From contig OX439002.1 in NCBI GenBank assembly GCA_949316495.1, positions 7,781,501-7,845,500 of the forward strand: 64,000 nt of DNA. The letters run 5' to 3'. The position numbers and the translations under genes are program-made. Shown here piece by piece: positions 21,484-35,357 of this stretch. The notes beneath the pieces are model-generated. The model made no database searches. It saw only the letters and a list, made by a program, of their open reading frames with translations, and was not told the origin of the DNA. Each line of letters starts with the position of its first letter. Positions within the stretch are counted from its first letter, which is position 1. The DNA comes from Amphiduros pacificus. Taxonomy: Eukaryota > Annelida > Polychaeta > Phyllodocida > Hesionidae.

Positions 21484-24238
21484 ATGTTAAATCTCTGATA
21501 TTGTCTAAATGCTGGTTTGGTGCCTTCTTGTCGCTGTATAACTTCTTTCTTCACAATGGCCTTACATTGGCATTTGAGGTATTCTTCTTCCATTCTGCAA
21601 AACAAAAATGTCAATATGTTTAATTTAGAATGTCAAATATTGGAAAGGAAAAAATCCACAAAATGCTTGGCTGTGAAGAGCTGATATGATTAGATGATAA
21701 GAGGCACAACCATTTCAGTTTTGACAAGGTTTTAACAATAACCAATTGACCTGAGGAGTAAAAGGGAATTGAACACAAAACAATTGACAAAGCTGTACAA
21801 ATTTATATTTGAGGCAAAGATTTTGATATTAAATGCAATATGATCTTGCACATTTGTTCCATGTATTTTGGTGGGATTCCTTACCTTCTTTATGGAGAAA
21901 TGAAGCCTTCTCATCACCGGATTGTATACTTCTCTATTTCTTATCGATGGCCGAGCCGTGGCAGTCAGAGCATTCATCCCACCAATCTACAAAAATGCTT
22001 GGCTGTAAAGAGCTAAGATGCCAAGAGGCACAAACATTTCACTTTTGAGAAAGTTATAACAATACACTGCAGGACCATTTGGTCTGAGGGGTAAAAGAGA
22101 ATTGAACATAAAGCAATTAACAAAGTCGGACAATTTGAAGAAAAGATTTATATATTTAAATGCTATATAATATTAAGCATTTGTTCTATGTATTTTGGTG
22201 CGATTTCTTAACTTTTTTTATACAGAAATGCATTATTGTCACCGGATTGTGAACTTCTTTCTTTCTTACCGATGACTGAGACGTGGTGGTCAAAGCATTC
22301 ATCCTGCCAATCTACAGAGATGTTCAAATAGTTGTGTAAAAATTACTTGGTAGCTAGAACAGAAAGTGAACATTATTTTTTTATCAGTGAATGACTGCAG
22401 GGATTTGTCTATGTTTTTGCTATTAAATATTATATGATAATATGCAATTGTTCCATGTATTTTTATGCGCTTTCTTACCTTTTTTATACAGAAATGCATT
22501 CTTGTCACCGGATTGTGGACTTCTCTCCTATCGATGACCGAGCCGTGGTAGTCAAAGCATTCATACTGCCAATCTACAAAGATGTTCAAATAGTTGTGTA
22601 AAATAAAACTGATAGGAATATTGAAAAAGAAAATCCACAAAGTGAGAGGCACGAACATTTCAATTTTGACAAAGATATTTAATAGAATTTAACACAAAAT
22701 AACTAACAAAGCAGAGCAAATATAAAATAAATGAAAATTACTTGGTAGCTAGAACAGAAAGTGAACATTACTTTTTTATGAGCGAATGACTGCAGGGATT
22801 TGTCTCAGATTTTAATATTAAATATTATATGACAACATGCAATTGTTCCATGTATTTCTGTGTGCTTTCTTACCTTTTTTTTATACAGAAATGCATTCTT
22901 GTCCGCCGGATTGTGAACTTCTTTCTTATCGATTGCCGAGCCGTGGTGGTCAAAGCATTCATCCCACCAATCTGCAAAGATGTTCAAATAGTTGTGTAAA
23001 ATAAAACTGACAAGAATATTGAGAAATCCCACAAAATGATCGGCTGTGAAAGGGAGAGGCACGAACATTTCAATTTTGACAAAGATGTTTAATAGAATTG
23101 AACATTAAATAACAAAGCAGAGCAAATATAAAAAATAAATGAAAATTACTAGGCAGCTAGAACAGAAAGTGAACATTATGAGCGAATGACTGCAGGGATT
23201 TGTCTCAGATTTTGATATTAAATAGTATATGATAATATGCAATTGTTCCATGTATTTTTGTGCGCTTTTTTACCTTTTTATACAGAAATGAATTCTTGTC
23301 ACTGGATTGTGAACTTCTTTCCCATCGATGGCCGAGTCGTGGTGGTCAAAACGTTCATCTCGCCAATCTGCAAAGTTCAAATAGTTGTGTAATATAAAAC
23401 TGATAAGAATAATGAAAAAGAAAATCCACAAAATGCCTGGCCGTGAGAGGCACGAACATTTCAATTTTGACAAAGATATTTTATAGAATTGAACACAAAA
23501 TAACTAACAAAGCAGAGCAAATATAAAATAAAATGAAAATTACTTGGTAGCTAGAACAGAAGATGAATATCATTTTTATGAACGAATGACTGCAGGGATT
23601 TGTCTCAGATTTTAATATTAAATATTATATGATAACATGCAATTGTTCCATGTATTTCTGTGCACTTTCTTACCTTTTTTAATACAGAAATGCATTCTTA
23701 TCACTGGATTGTGGACTTCTTTCCTATCGATGACTGGGCCGTGGTGGTCAAAGCATTCATCCCGCCAATCTGCAAAGATGTTCAAATAGTTGTGTAAAAT
23801 AAAACTGATAAGAATAATGAAAAAGAAAATCCACAAAAATCTCGGCCGTGAGAGGCACAAACATTTCAATTTTGACAAAGATGAAAAGAATCAAAATATA
23901 TATGTCTGGCCACGAAGGCCCGCTTTGTTATTTCTTTCAAAATATTATCATATTTTGTTTTAATTTTCAACGGGAACCAACAAAGCAGAGCAAATATAAA
24001 ATAAATGAAAATTACTTGGTAGCTAGAACAGAAAGTGAATATTATGAGCGAATGACTGCAGGGATTTGTCTCAGATTTTGATATTAAATAGTATATGATA
24101 ATATGCAATTGTTCCATGTATTTTGGTGCGATTTCTTACCTTTTTTTATACAGAAAAATGCATTCTTGTCCGCCGGATTGTGAACTTCTTTCTTATCGAT
24201 GGCCAAGCCGTGGTGGTCAAAGCATTCATCCCGCCAAT
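21484..24238 (-). repeat. Tandem exon-like array, right arm (about eight units)
   Basis: On the minus strand the units end at 24238, 23769, 23367, 22971, 22573, 22311 and 21986, with a more distant last unit at about 21490-21596 (MEEEYLKCQCKAIVKKEV) that still aligns around KKEV. Acceptors are CTTTGCAG or CTTTGTAG, and donors are GTAAGAAA in most units. There are more units than in the left arm, so copy number has changed since the arms separated. The array follows the promoter-like island at 24517-24865 in the same direction. Confidence 0.7.
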
Positions 24239-24516
24239 CTGCAAAGATGTTCAAATAGTTGTGTAAAATAAAACTGACAAGAATATTGAAAATAGTACGC
24301 AAAATGCTCGGCCGTGAAACGGCGGGAGGCACGAACATTTCAATTTTGACAAAGATGAAAAGAATCAAAAGATATGTCCGGCCACGAAGGCCCGCTTTGT
24401 TATTTCTTTCAAAATATTTAATTTTCACCAGGAACGGCTGCGTGGATCAGTCTCTTACTTCTACAGTCAATGCTATACATTCTTGCGCACAGTTTCCCGC
24501 TCTGATAAAGTATTTC

Positions 24517-24865
24517 TTACCATTATTTGAGACAATATAACTCCCGATGTCGTGTTCGTCTCCCGTGGCCTTCCTCGCTCGGTGAGCCCAAGATGGCGGT
24601 CCCGCAGATGCAGCCGCAGTCAATTTTGAACAAATCGCCCCATAAAACGTCCAAAACATCATCAAAATTATTGAAAAGTCTCAAAACATATATAAGATTA
24701 ATTCTAGCAACATATTCTGGCCATGAACGCAAGAAAAGAAACTACTTTTCATAATATTTTCTCTGTTTTGCCGTTCTCGAGTTGCGGAAATCTTCCCGGA
24801 TCTTCTCGAACGTTCCCGAACACGTCTGCTGTTCGTCGGGGCGAACAAGACGGGAGCCGATGATT
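24517..24865 (-). promoter_or_regulatory. GC-rich promoter-like island, right arm
   Basis: This is the counterpart of 17371-17718, with CCCAAGATGGCGG at about 24587-24600 (YY1-type core) and an ACCATTATTTGAGAC splice-donor end on the minus strand. It has several base differences from the left copy, unlike the outer arms. Confidence 0.5.
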
Positions 24866-25446
24866 TCTGTCACTACCAAAAAGGTTGGTACACTGAATTT
24901 CTGTCACTTAGAATCATTGTTACACTGAATTTCTGTCACCTAGAATTACTGTCACTTTGAATGTGTGTCACATTGAATTCATCATCAATGTTGATGACCA
25001 GAATTTGTCACTCAGAAAAATGATCTGTGTCACCCAGACTTGCCCACAGCCTTTTGTCACCATGAAATTATTTTGCCCATCAATTTTTCCATATTTCACA
25101 GACCTAATGTCACTCTGAATGTAAAAAAAATGCAATATTTTGTCACCCAGACAGACACAAATGATCCAGTTGTGCCTGGATGGCCATGTTCAATTTGGAC
25201 ATCCAACCAGCTGCATTCAACTCACACTGCCATTGACATTGTGCTGTGTCATGCTGCATCACAGGACTCAGGTAGAAACCAAAAATAAAAAAGACATACT
25301 TATTTTTTTTATATGTTCACATCTCCTCCATGTTGGCCATCACTTTGGCCATCAATTTGATGTATCACACATCCATGTAGCTCCAATAGAACTAATTTGA
25401 AGCAGGTTTGTATGGTTGTTCATGGAGCCTGAGTTTTGAGAGGCAT

Positions 25447-25463
25447 TGCAAAATTGGATTTTC
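25447..25463. promoter_or_regulatory. Shared motif copy, inner right arm
   Basis: TGCAAAATTGGATTTTC is the counterpart of 16776-16792. No gene start was recognised next to it. Confidence 0.3.
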
Positions 25464-26763
25464 TGCTCAGATCACAGCCTGGCACCATTGGCATGGCAAC
25501 CTACCACTGTGACATCATCACTTTTCATTTTTGACCAATCAGATTGGACCTTCCAGTCAGTTCTAGATGGTTCCATCCAAAGTGTTTATAAGGAGCTCCC
25601 CACAGGAAAATTGTCAGTCTGCTGCTTGACTCCAGAAGAAACACACCTCTCTCCAAGGAAGGCCTCCATGCCAGAAGGACCAAGGCTTTGCTGAGAAGGG
25701 GAAAATCTCTGAGAGGGGAAGGCTTGGAAGCTGGATCACAAGGAAAGCAAGGTGAGAAGGGCCTCCATGGAGAAAGTTTTCAGAAAATTTTCTAAGTCCA
25801 ATTTTTTTCAGGACTTATAAAATTTTTCAGATTTTTATTTTTTCTGGGACTTAGAAAATTTTTCAGATTTTAATTTTTTTGAGGACTTAGAAAATTTTTC
25901 TGAATATTTTTTGGGGACTTTGCTATTTTGCTATTTTGCTTAATTTTTCTTGTATGACATTTTCGATGACATTTTTGAGTTTTTCATACCAAATATTACA
26001 TTTATGAACATTATTTGAAAATTGTTACAAAAAAAGTCGGCCATCTTGAAAAAATGGCGGCCATCTTGAATTTTTCATGTAGCATATCAAAAGTTTCGCG
26101 TCGGCTTGTAGAGTGAGAATCTGGCATTCATTTTCAGTTTTGGGGCCCCCTAAGGGGTATTTCACCCCAATTAAGGGGGGAAATTATCCATTTTTACTTT
26201 ATTGTATACTGTATATTGAAATCTTTGTATTGACATGTAGAAGGATAATATGTAATTCTTTTGTAGATTTGTGGCCCCACAAGGGGTGAAATTATCCCAA
26301 AAGAAGTGTTTTTTACTTAATTTGCATGCAGTATATAACAAATCTGTATTGACCTGTGGATTGATGATATGTTATCCATCTTCAGATTTGTGGTCCCAGA
26401 AGGGAGACAACTTCAGTTGAATGATGTTTTAATAGTCATTTGAACTCATTTCAGGTTTCATGGATTGCTACATTCACATCGATCCCAATGGAGATCTGCG
26501 ATTGAAGACAAGCCTTCCAAATGTGAGTACAATGCATGTTACACACTTTTGGTATCTTACTAGAGTGACACACTATACACCCTTTCCACACTGGGCATGC
26601 AATTGGACTGTATGGCTCGAGATTGGTCTGCTCTTGGATCTCTGCCCTACAGCTCCCTTGCATGAATCAGATGTAACAGAAAGGTACATGCTATGATGTA
26701 AAGAAGTGAGATGGCAACAAAGGCCTGTCTAGTCTACTTGCTATCTCACTCACTGAATTTGAA

Positions 26764-28520
26764 AATTGTTATGATTGCATGTTAAGTGATTATTGTATAG
26801 GATGTCTTTTTGTTACCTAAATCTGGCATGATGATTTTGACAAAGTGTGGAAGTAGGGGCTGCTTGCCTGAAAGACATGGCCTCTCGGTCGTGTGGTCCA
26901 CTCTAGTGTCTGCGATTCGATCTCTTCGCATTCACGTCCCTCCAAGGTTCTGGCAGCTCTGCTGCTTGCCTTGGCCCGCTCATGTCCGCAGATGTGTCTC
27001 TCCATGCGAATGGTAAAAGGAGGATAGTGAGTTTTGTACATGAGGAAGCAATGCGATGTTCGCAGGGGAGGCGAGCTTTGATGTATTGCTGAGTGTACTT
27101 TACTCATCGCCCACATCCTCTGGGGTTGTGTTGATGGCAAAGTTCCGACTCGCCAATCCCACCATGAGGTTATCGGGAGAGATTTCATCGTCAGGTCCAT
27201 GAGCTAGGGTGTGGGGAGTTACCGGCTTTGGCAGTCACACAATTATCATATGTCAAAAGTAATCCTTGTGCTTGGTGAATGCAAATAAATCATTCAGTCT
27301 TTTTGTCAAGTATGAATTGCTTATTCACTTGATTCAAGAAAGTTTTTATTGAATAGGTTTTTTACATGTGTCGTGTAATCATTAGGCAACAAGGGATTGA
27401 ATTGAATCAATCTTCAGTTTAGGATAAGACTGGGTGATGAAAGATTATCTCACCGCAATGATATTTTTTTGGTCTTTGAAAATTATTCAGAAAAGTATTT
27501 TCTTTTGTGAACTTTGAAAAATATTCAGAAATTTGTAGTTTTTATGGACTTAGAAATATTTTCAGAAAATTTGTAGTTTTTGTGGACTTAGAAATATTTT
27601 CAGAAAATTTGTGGTTTTTGTGGACTTAGAAATATTTTCAGAAAATTTGTGGTTTTTGTGGACTTAGAAATATTTTCAAACTCCAAAATCTTTGTTTCTG
27701 AAATTTTCAAAGTCCAATTTCTAAAATGTGATTTTTCACTTAATATTTGTTGTAGAACATTTTAGTTGGCATTTTATTTAGTTTTTCACACAAAGCATTA
27801 CAAAATGAATCATTCCTCGAAAATTGTTATGATTGTATCTTTAGTGATTATTGTATAGGATGTCTTTTTGTTACCTAAACCTGGCATGATGATTTTGACA
27901 AAGTGTGGAAGTAGGGGCTGCTTGCCTGAAAGACATGGCCTCTCGGTCGTGTGGTCCACTCTTGTGTCTGCGATTCGATCTCTTCGCATTCACGTCCCTC
28001 CAAGGTTCTGGCAGCTTTGCTGCTTGCCTTGGCCCGCTCATGTCCGCAGATGTGTCTCTCCATGCGAATGGTAAAAGGAGGATAGTGAGTTTTGTACATG
28101 AGGAAGCAATGCGATGTTCGCAGGGGAGGCGAGCTTTGATGTATTGCTGAGTGTACTTTACTCATCGCCCACATCCTCTGGGGTTGTGTTGATGGCAAAG
28201 TTCCGACTCGCCAATCCCACCATGAGGTTATCGGGAGAGATTTCATCGTCAGGTCCATGAGCTAGGGTGTGGGGAGTTACCGGCTTTGGCAGTCACACAA
28301 TTATCATATGTCAAAAGTAATCCTTGTGCTTGGTGAATGCAAATAAGTCATTCAGTCTTTTTGTCAGGTATGAATTGCTTATTCACTTGATTCAAGAAAG
28401 TTTTTATAGAATATGGTTTTTACATGTGTTGAATTGAATCAATCTCTAGTTTAGGATATGATTGGGTGATGAAACATTATCTCACTGCAATGATATTTTT
28501 GTTGACTACTGAAAATTATT
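26764..28520. repeat. 1.06-kb tandem duplication unique to the right arm
   Basis: ATTGTATAGGATGTCTTTTT and all that follows, including a full GC-rich 300-bp repeat and a low-complexity GGACTTAGAAATATTTTC tail, occurs at about 26766 and again at about 27824, with small differences. The left arm has a single copy (about 14590-15390). It accounts for most of the length difference between the arms. Confidence 0.9.
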
Positions 28521-28927
28521 CAGAAAGTATTTTCTTTTGTGAAAATGTGTAGTTTTTGTGGACTTAGACTTTTTTTCAGTTTTTGGGGACTTAGAAATAT
28601 TTTCAGAAAATGTGTAGTTTTTGTGGACAACCCAACAGTTGCTAATTCATTCTTCCCTGGGCCATGGGTTGCCAATGAAAATGAAACACATCAGTCTGAT
28701 ACAGTTTACTCATCATCCACACAACCATGCTTTGAGAGGTAAGGGTTGGTGAATATTGTGTTGTGACAGTCAGTTAGCTTGACAGAATCATCTTATCATG
28801 CTTACCAAGTAAGTGAGAATGAATGATAGCTCTCTCTTCTCTCTCTCTCTAATGGGCAATCAGACAGTATCTTGTTTGATATGAGATGCATTCATCTTGC
28901 CTTGCTATTCAGACTGAATAAAGTGGG

Positions 28928-29998
28928 AGTATGATAGTCATGCAGTATGAGAGAGCTATGTATATCTGTGTAAGACCTGATGAAATTGAATATCACACCA
29001 GTTTCATCCCAAACATTTTCCAGCCCTGCCTACAAGAGTTGGGCTCAGCAAAGTGGGAGATTGGCAGTTGGGTAGTATAATAGAATTGTGATATGTGTTC
29101 TTGAGACTTGATGAAATGTAAAATCACCAGTCAGATCTCCATTTCTATTCTCAAGCCTTGTAGCCAAAAGTCTGATCTTCATTTTTATTTTCCAACATTG
29201 CAGCCAGCAGTTGGGCTCAACAAAGTTGAAACTTAGCAGTCAGGTAGTATGATAGAGTTGTGACACAGGTTATTGAGACTTGGTGAAATGTAAAAAAACA
29301 CCAATGTATGATAGAGCTGTTCTCTTGAGACTTGATGAAATTGAATATCACACCAGTCTCACCCTACACATTCTTTTATTTTCCAGCCTTGCAGACAGAG
29401 TTGGGCTCTCAACAAAGTGGTAGCTTGACAGTCAGGTTGTATGATAGAGCTGTGGTATGTTCTCTTGAGATGTGATGAAAGTGAATATCACACCAGTCTC
29501 ATCCCACACATTTTTATTTTCCAGTCTTGCAGACAGAGTTGGGAGCTTGCAGTCAGGTAGTATGATAGAGCTGTGGCATGTTCTCTTGAGACTTGATGAA
29601 ATGCAAAGTCTGATCTTCATTTTTATTTTACAGCCTTGTAGATAGAGTTGGACTCAACAAAATGGGAGCTTGCAGTCAGGTTGTATGATAGAGCTGTGAC
29701 ATGTTCTCTTGAGATTTGATGAAATTGAATATCACACCAGTCTCACCCTACACATTTTTTGTTTTCCAGCCTTGCTGACAGAGTTGGGAGCTTGCAGTCA
29801 GGCAGTATGATAGAGCTGTGACATGTTCTCTTGAGACTTGATGAAATGTAAAAATACCAGTCTTACCTTCATATTTATTTTACAATCTTGCAGATAAAAG
29901 TCGGATACCACAAAGTGGGAGCTTGGCAGTCGGACAGAACGACATAGCTGATGAATCACACCAGTCTCATCTCATCTGGCAGCCCACCTTGCTTTGAC
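28928..29998. repeat. Tandem repeats of about 120 bp, right arm
   Basis: Mirror of 13130-14200. On the plus strand most units read TTTTCCAGCCTTGCAG followed by ACAGAGTTGGG. Confidence 0.75.
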
Positions 29999-30157
29999 AA
30001 TGAGACAGCTTGGGAGAATTGGGAGAATTGTTCTACGTCCTCAGTCTGTGCTTCACATCAAGTACAACCCACTTGTGCAGGAATGATAGTCATGCACCAG
30101 GGAAAGATGTATGGAACATGTTCATTCTTGGTTTCACATTAGCAAATTTTATTAGCG

Positions 30158-30328
30158 ACCACAAAAAAATGATACCTATGAAAATCCAATTTTGCACTAA
30201 GGTTCATAATGTTTCATATGTTGTTCATACTGTCTTGTTTTCACATTAGCAAATTTGATAAGAGACCACAAAAACGATACCCATGAAAAACCAATTTTGC
30301 ACTAAGGTTCATAATGTTTCATATGTGG
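30158..30328. repeat. Motif-bearing direct repeat, right arm
   Basis: Mirror of 12800-12970, with motif copies at 30179-30196 and about 30285-30300, upstream of the candidate exon. Confidence 0.6.
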
Positions 30329-30340
30329 TTGCTTTTACAG

Positions 30341-30459
30341 ATAAAGCCAGTCTACAACAGGCACAACGGAGAGACCATCCCTTTTGGTTCCTGAGATTGG
30401 GAAGCAGGAGTCCTACAGACAGTCAAGACCAAGGGGAGAGAAAGATCCACGTCTATCAG
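30341..30459 (+). other. Candidate internal exon, right arm
   Basis: Mirror of 12669-12787. TTGCTTTTACAG precedes and GTAGGAAA follows it. Confidence 0.35.
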
Positions 30460-30687
30460 GTAGGAAATATTTATTTCAGGTTGAGTGTGTGTTTGGAGAT
30501 TTTGGTTTGACACTGAGATTAGACACATGAGTTCCCCTGTGGGTTCGGGGCAAAAGAATAGGCCCACTGTATCCCCTGCATGTTGTAAGAGGCTAACTAA
30601 TAGGGGGTTGTATCTGCTTCTGTCACAGAGCAACTGAAAGACCCCATATGTATATGGACTCTCAATCTTAGACATTGTCCTTCTTTA

Positions 30688-31806
30688 GTTCCAATAGGTA
30701 AGTTCAGGTTTTTCTTTTTGTTTTGTCACCAAATGACAAAGGCTGGTGAATGTGATTCTAAGCCTTATTCAATCAATTGACACATGAGCATGATGAAGGG
30801 AGATGCTTTCATCCGATACTCTTTCTAAGATATGGACATGGAGGGAAGATATGGAAATGTCGGGAAGATATGGGTATTTAGGAAAGATATGGACATGTAG
30901 GGATCACTCACTGATAACTTGACAAAGTTTTAAAGCATGAGTGGTGATACTAATGCGACAGGACTGTTGTAAGGTTGAATGTGTGCCTTCACATGAAACA
31001 TGATATGGCAGGGACATGTAGGGAATAGGCAATCATTCACTGACAACTTGACAAATTTTTAAAGCATGAGTGGTGATACTAATGTGACAGGATTGTTGTA
31101 AGGTTGAATGTGTGCCTTCACATGAAACATGATATGACAGGGACATGTAGGGAATAGAGGTAGGGACATGAAGGTGAGATACAGTAGAATATAATCTGTT
31201 CATCCTTGGGTTGAAATTGATATGATGTACTAATGTCGCTTGCATATTGTAGGGTTGAATGTGTGTTTTGTATGAACGGTGACATAGGATCATGTAGGGA
31301 AGACTCTTGAGCTCACTGCAGGGAGTTCAAGTGTGGCCAAGCAAGCATTGTAGACGGACGGTGTTAGGCACATGTAGGGAAGACAAAATTTATAATGCTT
31401 GCTTGGTGCAAATCAAATACTGTGATATTTAGGGCCATGTAGGGAAAAAGACACATGACAGAGCAGGATAGAATTGATGTACACATTTTTCTTTAACTTG
31501 TAGGATCATGGAGAATGGATGGGCACATGGGACCACAGTGAAATTGTTGAATGTATCTTTGTTTCCATGTCTTTGTATATTTGTATTTCTTTTCATCTAT
31601 AATTTGATTATATGTTGTTGACAAATATCATTTGCCTTGCAGCTCTATTAACAAATTATCTTGAAGATTTTTTAGACAGGTTTACAGGTTGAGGTGTGCG
31701 AAACCATCCCTTGGTGGATTTGCCTTGCAGCTCTATTAACAAATTATCTTGAAGATTTTTTAGACAGGTTTACAGGTTGAGGTGTGTGAAACCATCCCTT
31801 GGTGGA
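30688..31806. repeat. CATGTAGGGA-rich repeats and 89-bp duplication, right arm
   Basis: Mirror of 11322-12440. CATGTAGGGAA recurs many times, and two units ending CATCCCTTGGTGGA lie at 31629-31806. No gene. Confidence 0.65.
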
Positions 31807-33292
31807 CGAAAAAATAATGGTTCAAGTCATCATTGAAGAGTCTTTGCTGACTGGTAAGGAGAGTTTTCTCATGGGGAAGGGGAATATTATAGTATATCTC
31901 AAACTCTTTCTACAAATCTTTTCAACTAGGGTGCTTATGTATTATATGATTACTAAACGGAATTGGGACAATTTTATTTTATTTTGGCAGTGCATTTTAC
32001 ATTTAGTTGTGTAGGGACCCTCTGTAAAATCCCGCGAGGGTGGAGGGACCCTCTTCACTTCATCTATGTTACCTTAGTTCTTCCCGGTGGCCGGCTGGGT
32101 CTATCTATCTTTATTTCAATTTTGAAATTTTATTTTGACATTCTTTATGTGTGGCATCAACTGGTGCAAAGAGAAGTGAGGTGCATGATGACGCACCCCT
32201 CGGGCTGACGAGTGTGTTTTGCTGACTGGTAAGGAGAGTTTTCTCATGGGGAAGGGGAATATTATATTATATCTCAAACTCTTTCTACAAATCTTTTCAA
32301 CTAGGGTGCTTATGTATTATATGATTACTAAACGGAATTGGGACAATTTTATTTTATTTTGGCAGTGCATTTTACATTTAGTTGTGTAGGGACCCTCTGT
32401 AAAATCCCGCGAGGGTGGAGGGACCCTCTTCACTTCATCTATGTTACCTTAGTTCTTCCCGGTGGCCGGCTGGGTCTATCTATCTTTATTTCAATTTTGA
32501 AATTTTATTTTGACATTCTTTATGTGTGGCATCAACTGGTGCAAAGAGAAGTGAGGTGCATGATGACGCACCCCTCGGGCTGACGAGTGTGTTTTGCTGA
32601 CTGGTAAGGAGAGTTTTCTCATGGGGAAGGGGAATATTATATTATATCTCAAACTCTTTCTACAAATCTTTTCAACTAGGGTGCTTATGTATTATATGAT
32701 TACTAAACGGAATTGGGACAATTTTATTTTATTTTGGCAGTGCATTTTACATTTAGTTGTGTAGGGACCCTCTGTAAAATCCCGTGAGGGTGGAGGGACC
32801 CTCTTCACTTCATCTATTTTACCTTAGTTCTTCCCGGTGGCCGGCTGGGTCTATCTATCTTTATTTCAATTTTGAAATTTTATTTTGACAATCTTTATGT
32901 GTGGCATCAACTGGTGCAAAGAGAAGTGAGGTGCATGATGACGCACCCCTCGGGCTGACGAGTGTGTTTTGCTGACTGGTAAGGAGAGTTTTCTCATGGG
33001 GAAGGGGAATATTATATTATATCTCAAACTCTTTCTACAAATCTTTTCAACTAGGGTGCTTATGTATTATATGATTACTAAACGGAATTGGGACAATTTT
33101 ATTTTATTTTGGCAGTGCATTTTACATTTAGTTGTGTAGGGACCCTCTGTAAAATCCCGTGAGGGTGGAGGGACCCTCTTCACTTCATCTATGTTACCTT
33201 AGTTCTTCCCGGTGGCCGGCTGGGTCTATCTATCTTTATTTCAATTTTGAAATTTTATTTTGACAATCTTTATGTGTGGCATCAACTGGTGC
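31807..33292. repeat. 375-bp tandem repeat, four units, right arm
   Basis: Mirror of 9836-11321. Units are nearly identical, each with acceptor-like TTTATTTTGGCAG and donor-like CTGACTGGTAAGGAG on the plus strand. Confidence 0.9.
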
Positions 33293-33372
33293 ACAGCAGA
33301 CATTTTGAAAGGCAGATGTTTTGGTCAAGCACAATCATTCTTACTCTGCCATTGAATTTAGTGTCTAAATTA

Positions 33373-35162
33373 CAAGAGAACTTTTGTCAAGTCATGGGAT
33401 GGCAATGGTTGGAGGAAACTGTACAGGAGGTCACTAGACTGTGAACAAGGATTGAATATTAAATTTACGTGTCTTATAATGGCTATGTGGAAACCTAACG
33501 GTGCCAACGAAGCATAGAAATTATAAGGCTTTCTCCTTTTTCACAATCCAGTATCTGAACCTCTGCACCCTGTCATGTTGCCTAATTTGAAAACTAATGC
33601 CATCTCAACACTTGACAAGGTTTACCATTTTTTGTCAAAAATATATCTAGTGTGTAAGTGAACGATAAGGTTTTTTATTTAAGTTTTTGTGGAAAGATTA
33701 AGGAATCTCAAGTTTACTCTTGAGTATTCCAAGCCTGGCACAAAGATCATGTGGGGCTGCTTGCCTGAAAGACATGGCCTCTCGGTCGTGTGGTCCACTC
33801 CAGTGTTTGCGATTCGATCTCTTTGCATTCACGTCCCTCCAAGGTTCTGGTAGCTTTGCTGCTTGCCTAGGTCCGCTCATGTCCGCAGATGTGTCTCTCC
33901 ATGCGAATGGTAAAGGGGATAGTGGGTTCGCCCACATCCCTGGGGTTACGCTGATGGCAAGGTTCCGACCCGCTAATCCCACCAGGAGGTTATCGGGAGA
34001 GATTTCATCGTCAGGTCCATGAGTTAGGGTGTGGGGAGTTACCGGCATTGGCAGTCACACAACCTAATAAAAATCTTTGTGCTTGGTAAATTGTGCGCTT
34101 GGAACTCACTGGCATTCGGTCAGTCTGGAAAGTCAACTTGAGCAGAAAATTGAAGCAAGTGAAGAGGAGAAATTCATCGCCTGAACAGTGAGTACACAGT
34201 ATTATTTTTTCTTTCCTCTCTTCCATCATATAGCGAGGTGCATGATGACATATCCATTGTTGATGTCGAGTGTTCTTTGCTTGCTGGTGAAGGGAGCAAC
34301 TTTATTTTATCCTTGCAGAGTCAGTCTGAAAACAATAATTTACAAACCTCTCTGAAACTAAGTCTCAAAATCTTGTTAGAACCATTGTCAAGTCATGGGA
34401 TGGCAATAGTTAGAGGTAACCGAACAGGAGGTCACTAGAGTGTGAACAAGGGTTGAATATTAAATTTACGTGTCTTATAATGGCTATGTGGAAACCTAAC
34501 GGTGCCAACGAAGCATAGAAATTATAAGGCTTTCCCCTTTTTCACAATCTAGTATCTGAACCTGTGCACCCTGTCATGTTGCCTAATTTGTAAACTAATG
34601 CCATCTCAACACTTGACAAGGTTTTTTTTCATTTATTTTGGCAAGACATTTCATTGACTGAAACACAACATTTAGGAAACATTGGCATCAAAAGATGAAA
34701 AGAAATTAGAAATGAATGACTGACTCTGGAAGGTGCTTTTTTATTGAGTGTTTGTTTCTAATGGAGAAAGACCCTGTAATAAATATAGGGTCTAGATCTC
34801 TATCTCGTTGCACGTCTTTAACCTTAATTGAGTTTAATCATAAGCCTGGCACAAGGATCATGTGGGGCTGCTTGCCTGAAAGACATGGCCTCTCGGTCGT
34901 GTGGTCCACTCCAGTGTATGCGATTCGATCTCTTTGCATTCACGTCCCTCCAAGGTTCTGGTAGCTTTGCTGCTTGCCTTGGCCCGCTCATGTCCGCAGA
35001 TGAGTCTCTCCATGCGAATGGTAAAGGGGATAGTGGGTTCGCCCACATCCCTGGGGTTACGCTGATGGCAAGGTTCCGATACGCTAATCCCACCAGGAGG
35101 TTATCGGGAGAGATTTCATCGTCAGGTCCATGAGTTAGGGTGTGGGGAGTTACCGGCTTTGG
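33373..35162. repeat. Segmental duplication with two 300-bp repeats, right arm
   Basis: Mirror of 7966-9755. GC-rich repeat copies lie at 33723-34068 and 34838-35162, and the shared 250-bp flanks at about 33373-33625 and 34373-34623. Confidence 0.75.
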
Positions 35163-35357
35163 TAGTCACACAATTTTATAAAAATCTCTGTGCTAGGTAT
35201 ATTGAACTCACCCTGAACACTTGATCAAACAAACACTCATGAAGCGCAGGGTCTATATTCAGATCTATCCATTTTAGGGGTTGATCTGATTATAAGTCCC
35301 TGTGTTTCAATCCTTTTAATTTACACACCACCGTCACTAAGTTGATTTTGGGTGCGC

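Noticed and set aside
34838-35162. 300-bp repeat as a tRNA gene
   Set aside because: There is only a B-box-like match; no cloverleaf or clear A box could be drawn.
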